The position numbers and the translations under genes are program-made. The notes under the pieces are model-generated. The model saw only the letters and a list, made by a program, of their open reading frames with translations. It was not told the DNA's origin and made no database searches. This document shows, piece after piece, positions 4,903 to 5,970 of a stretch of 5,970 nt of DNA. Origin of the DNA: Candidatus Woesearchaeota archaeon (GTDB lineage Archaea > Nanobdellota > Nanobdellia > Woesearchaeales > GW2011-AR4); assembly GCA_030751755.1 (NCBI GenBank), contig JASMFO010000014.1:1-5970 (forward strand), read 5' to 3'. How positions within the stretch are numbered: position 1 is the first letter of the stretch; each line of letters starts with the position of its first letter.

Positions 4903-5970
4903 GTTTTTCTATTTTTTCCTATACCTAAAATAGAGATGTAAGTCAATATACCGCTGATAATAACCACAATAGTTATTACAATGCCTACTGGGAAAATGGT
5001 TTTCTTTGATTCTGCAACAGCTATTCCTGTTATGTCTGTATCTTTTGCTTCAGTTTTTTTGGTTTCATTAACTGCCTTTTTAGTTATTTTGCTTTCTATT
5101 TTTTTTTGCTTAAGCTTATCTGCAGTTATAGCAAACAATGAAAATCCAGGGCTTGTAGCTTCATATGATGTCTTGCTTATTTTTATGGTGGAAAGCTTTT
5201 TCCAATCATCATCATACCTGTTTAAAACGACCGTATCCGAATCAAAATTATTGTCAGTAAACCATGAATTGTTTACTTTGAAATCAATCTTCACATTGCT
5301 AATATCATTATCAGTTATTCCATCAGTCTCAACCTCAACATATTGGTAGGCATTTTCTATTGTGTTGGGGGCATCATCTTCCTCCAGCAATCTTATTGTT
5401 ATTGTAATTCCTTCCAGATCTTTATTTACTGTAAATTCTGTTTTTTCAAATGCAATAGCATCCCTGTTTACATTAATTTTTATTTCTTGTCCAGATATAA
5501 GTGATTGGTAGAAATGCGTTTTTTCAATTCCTGCAGAAGTTGCTGTTACGGTGCCTCCACCACCTCCGCCTCCGCCTCCACTGCTTGTACTGCTAGGGCT
5601 TGATGTACTGCAATCGGTGTTTTTGCTTGAATCATCATCGTTGCAATCAGAGCCTAAACTGCAGCCGCTACCATACCCATCCCCATCTTTATCACGACAA
5701 AGCTCCTTTATCGCAGAGTGGTTTAGCCCTGTAACCTTGTATCTTGTCTCGGTATCAAAGCAAGCATAGCCGCCGCTTGTTGTATTGTCACAATCAACCA
5801 AAACCTCATTGCTTGCATCACATGCAGAGCTGATACTACTAAAATCTGTATCAACATCCTTTATACAAACGGCATCAACTGTGGTATTAACCTTTTCAAG
5901 GAAGACTGTTTTTGTTTTATTGATTCCTGTAAGGTTTATGCCTCTTATTGAGATTGCGCTGCTTCCATTT
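4899..5970 (-). CDS. Partial surface protein: acidic metal-binding motif, PGF-pre-PGF-like domain, C-terminal membrane anchor
   Basis: The frame is open from the right edge to the TAG at 4899-4901 (356 residues visible); the true start and any signal peptide lie outside. The TTG at 5801 is internal. Counting from the first full codon, eight cysteines (35, 50, 60, 70, 91, 103, 109, 120) all lie in the N-terminal part. Residues 91-120 hold CRDKDGDGYGSGC and SDCNDDD, like calcium-binding or MopE-type acidic motifs. A Ser/Thr tract and nine Gly (131-139) follow. A beta-rich domain (about 146-283) then shows NNSWF, LNRYDDDWKKLST and SPGFSLFAI, the hallmarks of the archaeal PGF-pre-PGF domain. After a Lys/Thr/Glu-rich stalk and ITGIAVAES come a membrane helix (about 325-348) and a basic tail, GIGKNRKT. 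The inferred topology has the bulk outside the cell and the tail inside. No PGF-CTERM sorting motif is seen. The specific function is unknown. Confidence 0.85.
   Translation of the reverse strand, partial: NGSSAISIRGINLTGINKTKTVFLEKVNTTVDAVCIKDVDTDFSSISSACDASNEVLVDCDNTTSGGYACFDTETRYKVTGLNHSAIKELCRDKDGDGYGSGCSLGSDCNDDDSSKNTDCSTSSPSSTSSGGGGGGGGGTVTATSAGIEKTHFYQSLISGQEIKINVNRDAIAFEKTEFTVNKDLEGITITIRLLEEDDAPNTIENAYQYVEVETDGITDNDISNVKIDFKVNNSWFTDNNFDSDTVVLNRYDDDWKKLSTIKISKTSYEATSPGFSLFAITADKLKQKKIESKITKKAVNETKKTEAKDTDITGIAVAESKKTIFPVGIVITIVVIISGILTYISILGIGKNRKT
4903..4919 (+). terminator. Candidate T-rich terminator of the RNA polymerase operon
   Basis: Immediately after the nusA stop the + strand reads GTTTTTCTATTTTTTCC, with runs of five T (4904-4908) and six T (4912-4917). 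Archaeal intrinsic termination depends mainly on such T-tracts in the non-template strand and needs no hairpin. I see no convincing stem-loop. The tract lies inside the last codons of the convergent gene, where it encodes the Lys/Arg-rich tail, so protein coding could also explain it. Confidence 0.5.
4926..4997 (-). other. C-terminal transmembrane anchor of the surface protein
   Basis: Residues 325-348 of the visible fragment are a continuous Ile/Val/Gly/Leu-rich stretch (IFPVGIVITIVVIISG onward), flanked by KK before and GKNRKT after. By the positive-inside rule the tail is cytoplasmic and the large domain extracytoplasmic. Confidence 0.85.
5553..5579 (-). repeat. Nine-glycine linker tract
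   Basis: Nine consecutive Gly codons separate the Cys/Asp-rich part from the PGF-pre-PGF-like domain. Codons are mixed (GGA, GGC and GGT), with a partial GGAGGC alternation. It is an expected flexible hinge and a possible site of length variation. Confidence 0.85.
5610..5699 (-). other. Acidic DxDxDG metal-binding motif within the surface protein
   Basis: Residues 91-120 of the visible fragment contain D93, D95 and D97 in DKDGDGYG, followed by a Gly/Ser/Cys stretch and a second acidic group, D108, N110 and D111-D113. Four cysteines (91, 103, 109, 120) frame the motif. The pattern D-x-D-G-D-G-Y-G followed by D-C-N-D-D resembles the MopE-type and thrombospondin type-3 style repeats of secreted proteins, which bind calcium or other metals. 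Only one unit is present here. Metal identity cannot be read from the sequence. Confidence 0.6.

Noticed and set aside
4981..5349. Plus-strand hydrophobic open frame of 122 codons
   Set aside because: The apparent membrane-like segments are the complement of the charged and hydrophobic codons of the surface protein. The minus-strand frame carries recognisable domain motifs and is open to the window edge.
5551..5769. Plus-strand frame starting with a polyproline run
   Set aside because: The proline run is the complement of the nine-glycine linker of the minus-strand gene; nothing else supports coding here.
5799..5801. TTG at 5801 as the start of the surface-protein gene
   Set aside because: The same frame continues without a stop to the window edge and encodes two further cysteines and an AVCIKDVD segment consistent with the same exported domain, so the true start is upstream of the window.

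Overview
The window is a core-gene segment of an archaeal chromosome. It carries the distal part of the RNA polymerase operon on the + strand, in the classical archaeal order rpoB (last 54 codons only), rpoA1, rpoA2, rpl30e, nusA. A partial surface-protein gene converges on it from the - strand. The A'/A'' split of the largest polymerase subunit, a free-standing L30e and a short two-KH NusA are diagnostic of Archaea. Low GC, AGGTG-type ribosome binding sites and a PGF-pre-PGF-type membrane-anchored surface protein suggest a DPANN-like lineage such as Woesearchaeota or Pacearchaeota. That placement is an inference, not a proof.

Layout: 3-167 is the C-terminus of RpoB. 168-258 is an A+T-rich spacer with a TATA-like element about 26 nt before the rpoA1 ATG and no Shine-Dalgarno sequence. 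259-3048 is rpoA1, with an unusual 78-residue Lys/Glu/Ala-rich N-terminal extension. 3050-4189 is rpoA2, 4201-4488 is rpl30e and 4489-4902 is nusA with a GTG start. From rpoA1 onward the genes are nearly contiguous (gaps of 1, 11 and 0 nt) and the internal starts have AGGTG/GGTG-like sites, so they are probably cotranscribed. T-rich DNA directly after nusA is a plausible terminator. The - strand gene ends there with a 4-nt stop-to-stop overlap and runs off the right edge; its start is not in the window.

Function: RpoB, A' and A'' form the polymerase catalytic core. A' carries the Mg-binding NADFDGD motif and bridge helix, and A'' carries the trigger loop. L30e is a large-subunit ribosomal protein and NusA is an RNA-binding transcription factor. 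The - strand product looks like an exported, disulfide-rich, acidic metal-binding protein with a polyglycine linker, a PGF-pre-PGF-like domain and a C-terminal membrane anchor.

No mobile element, CRISPR array, RNA gene or clearly new multi-gene system is visible. The points most worth a second look are the RpoA1 extension, a proline in the predicted bridge helix, and the architecture of the surface protein.
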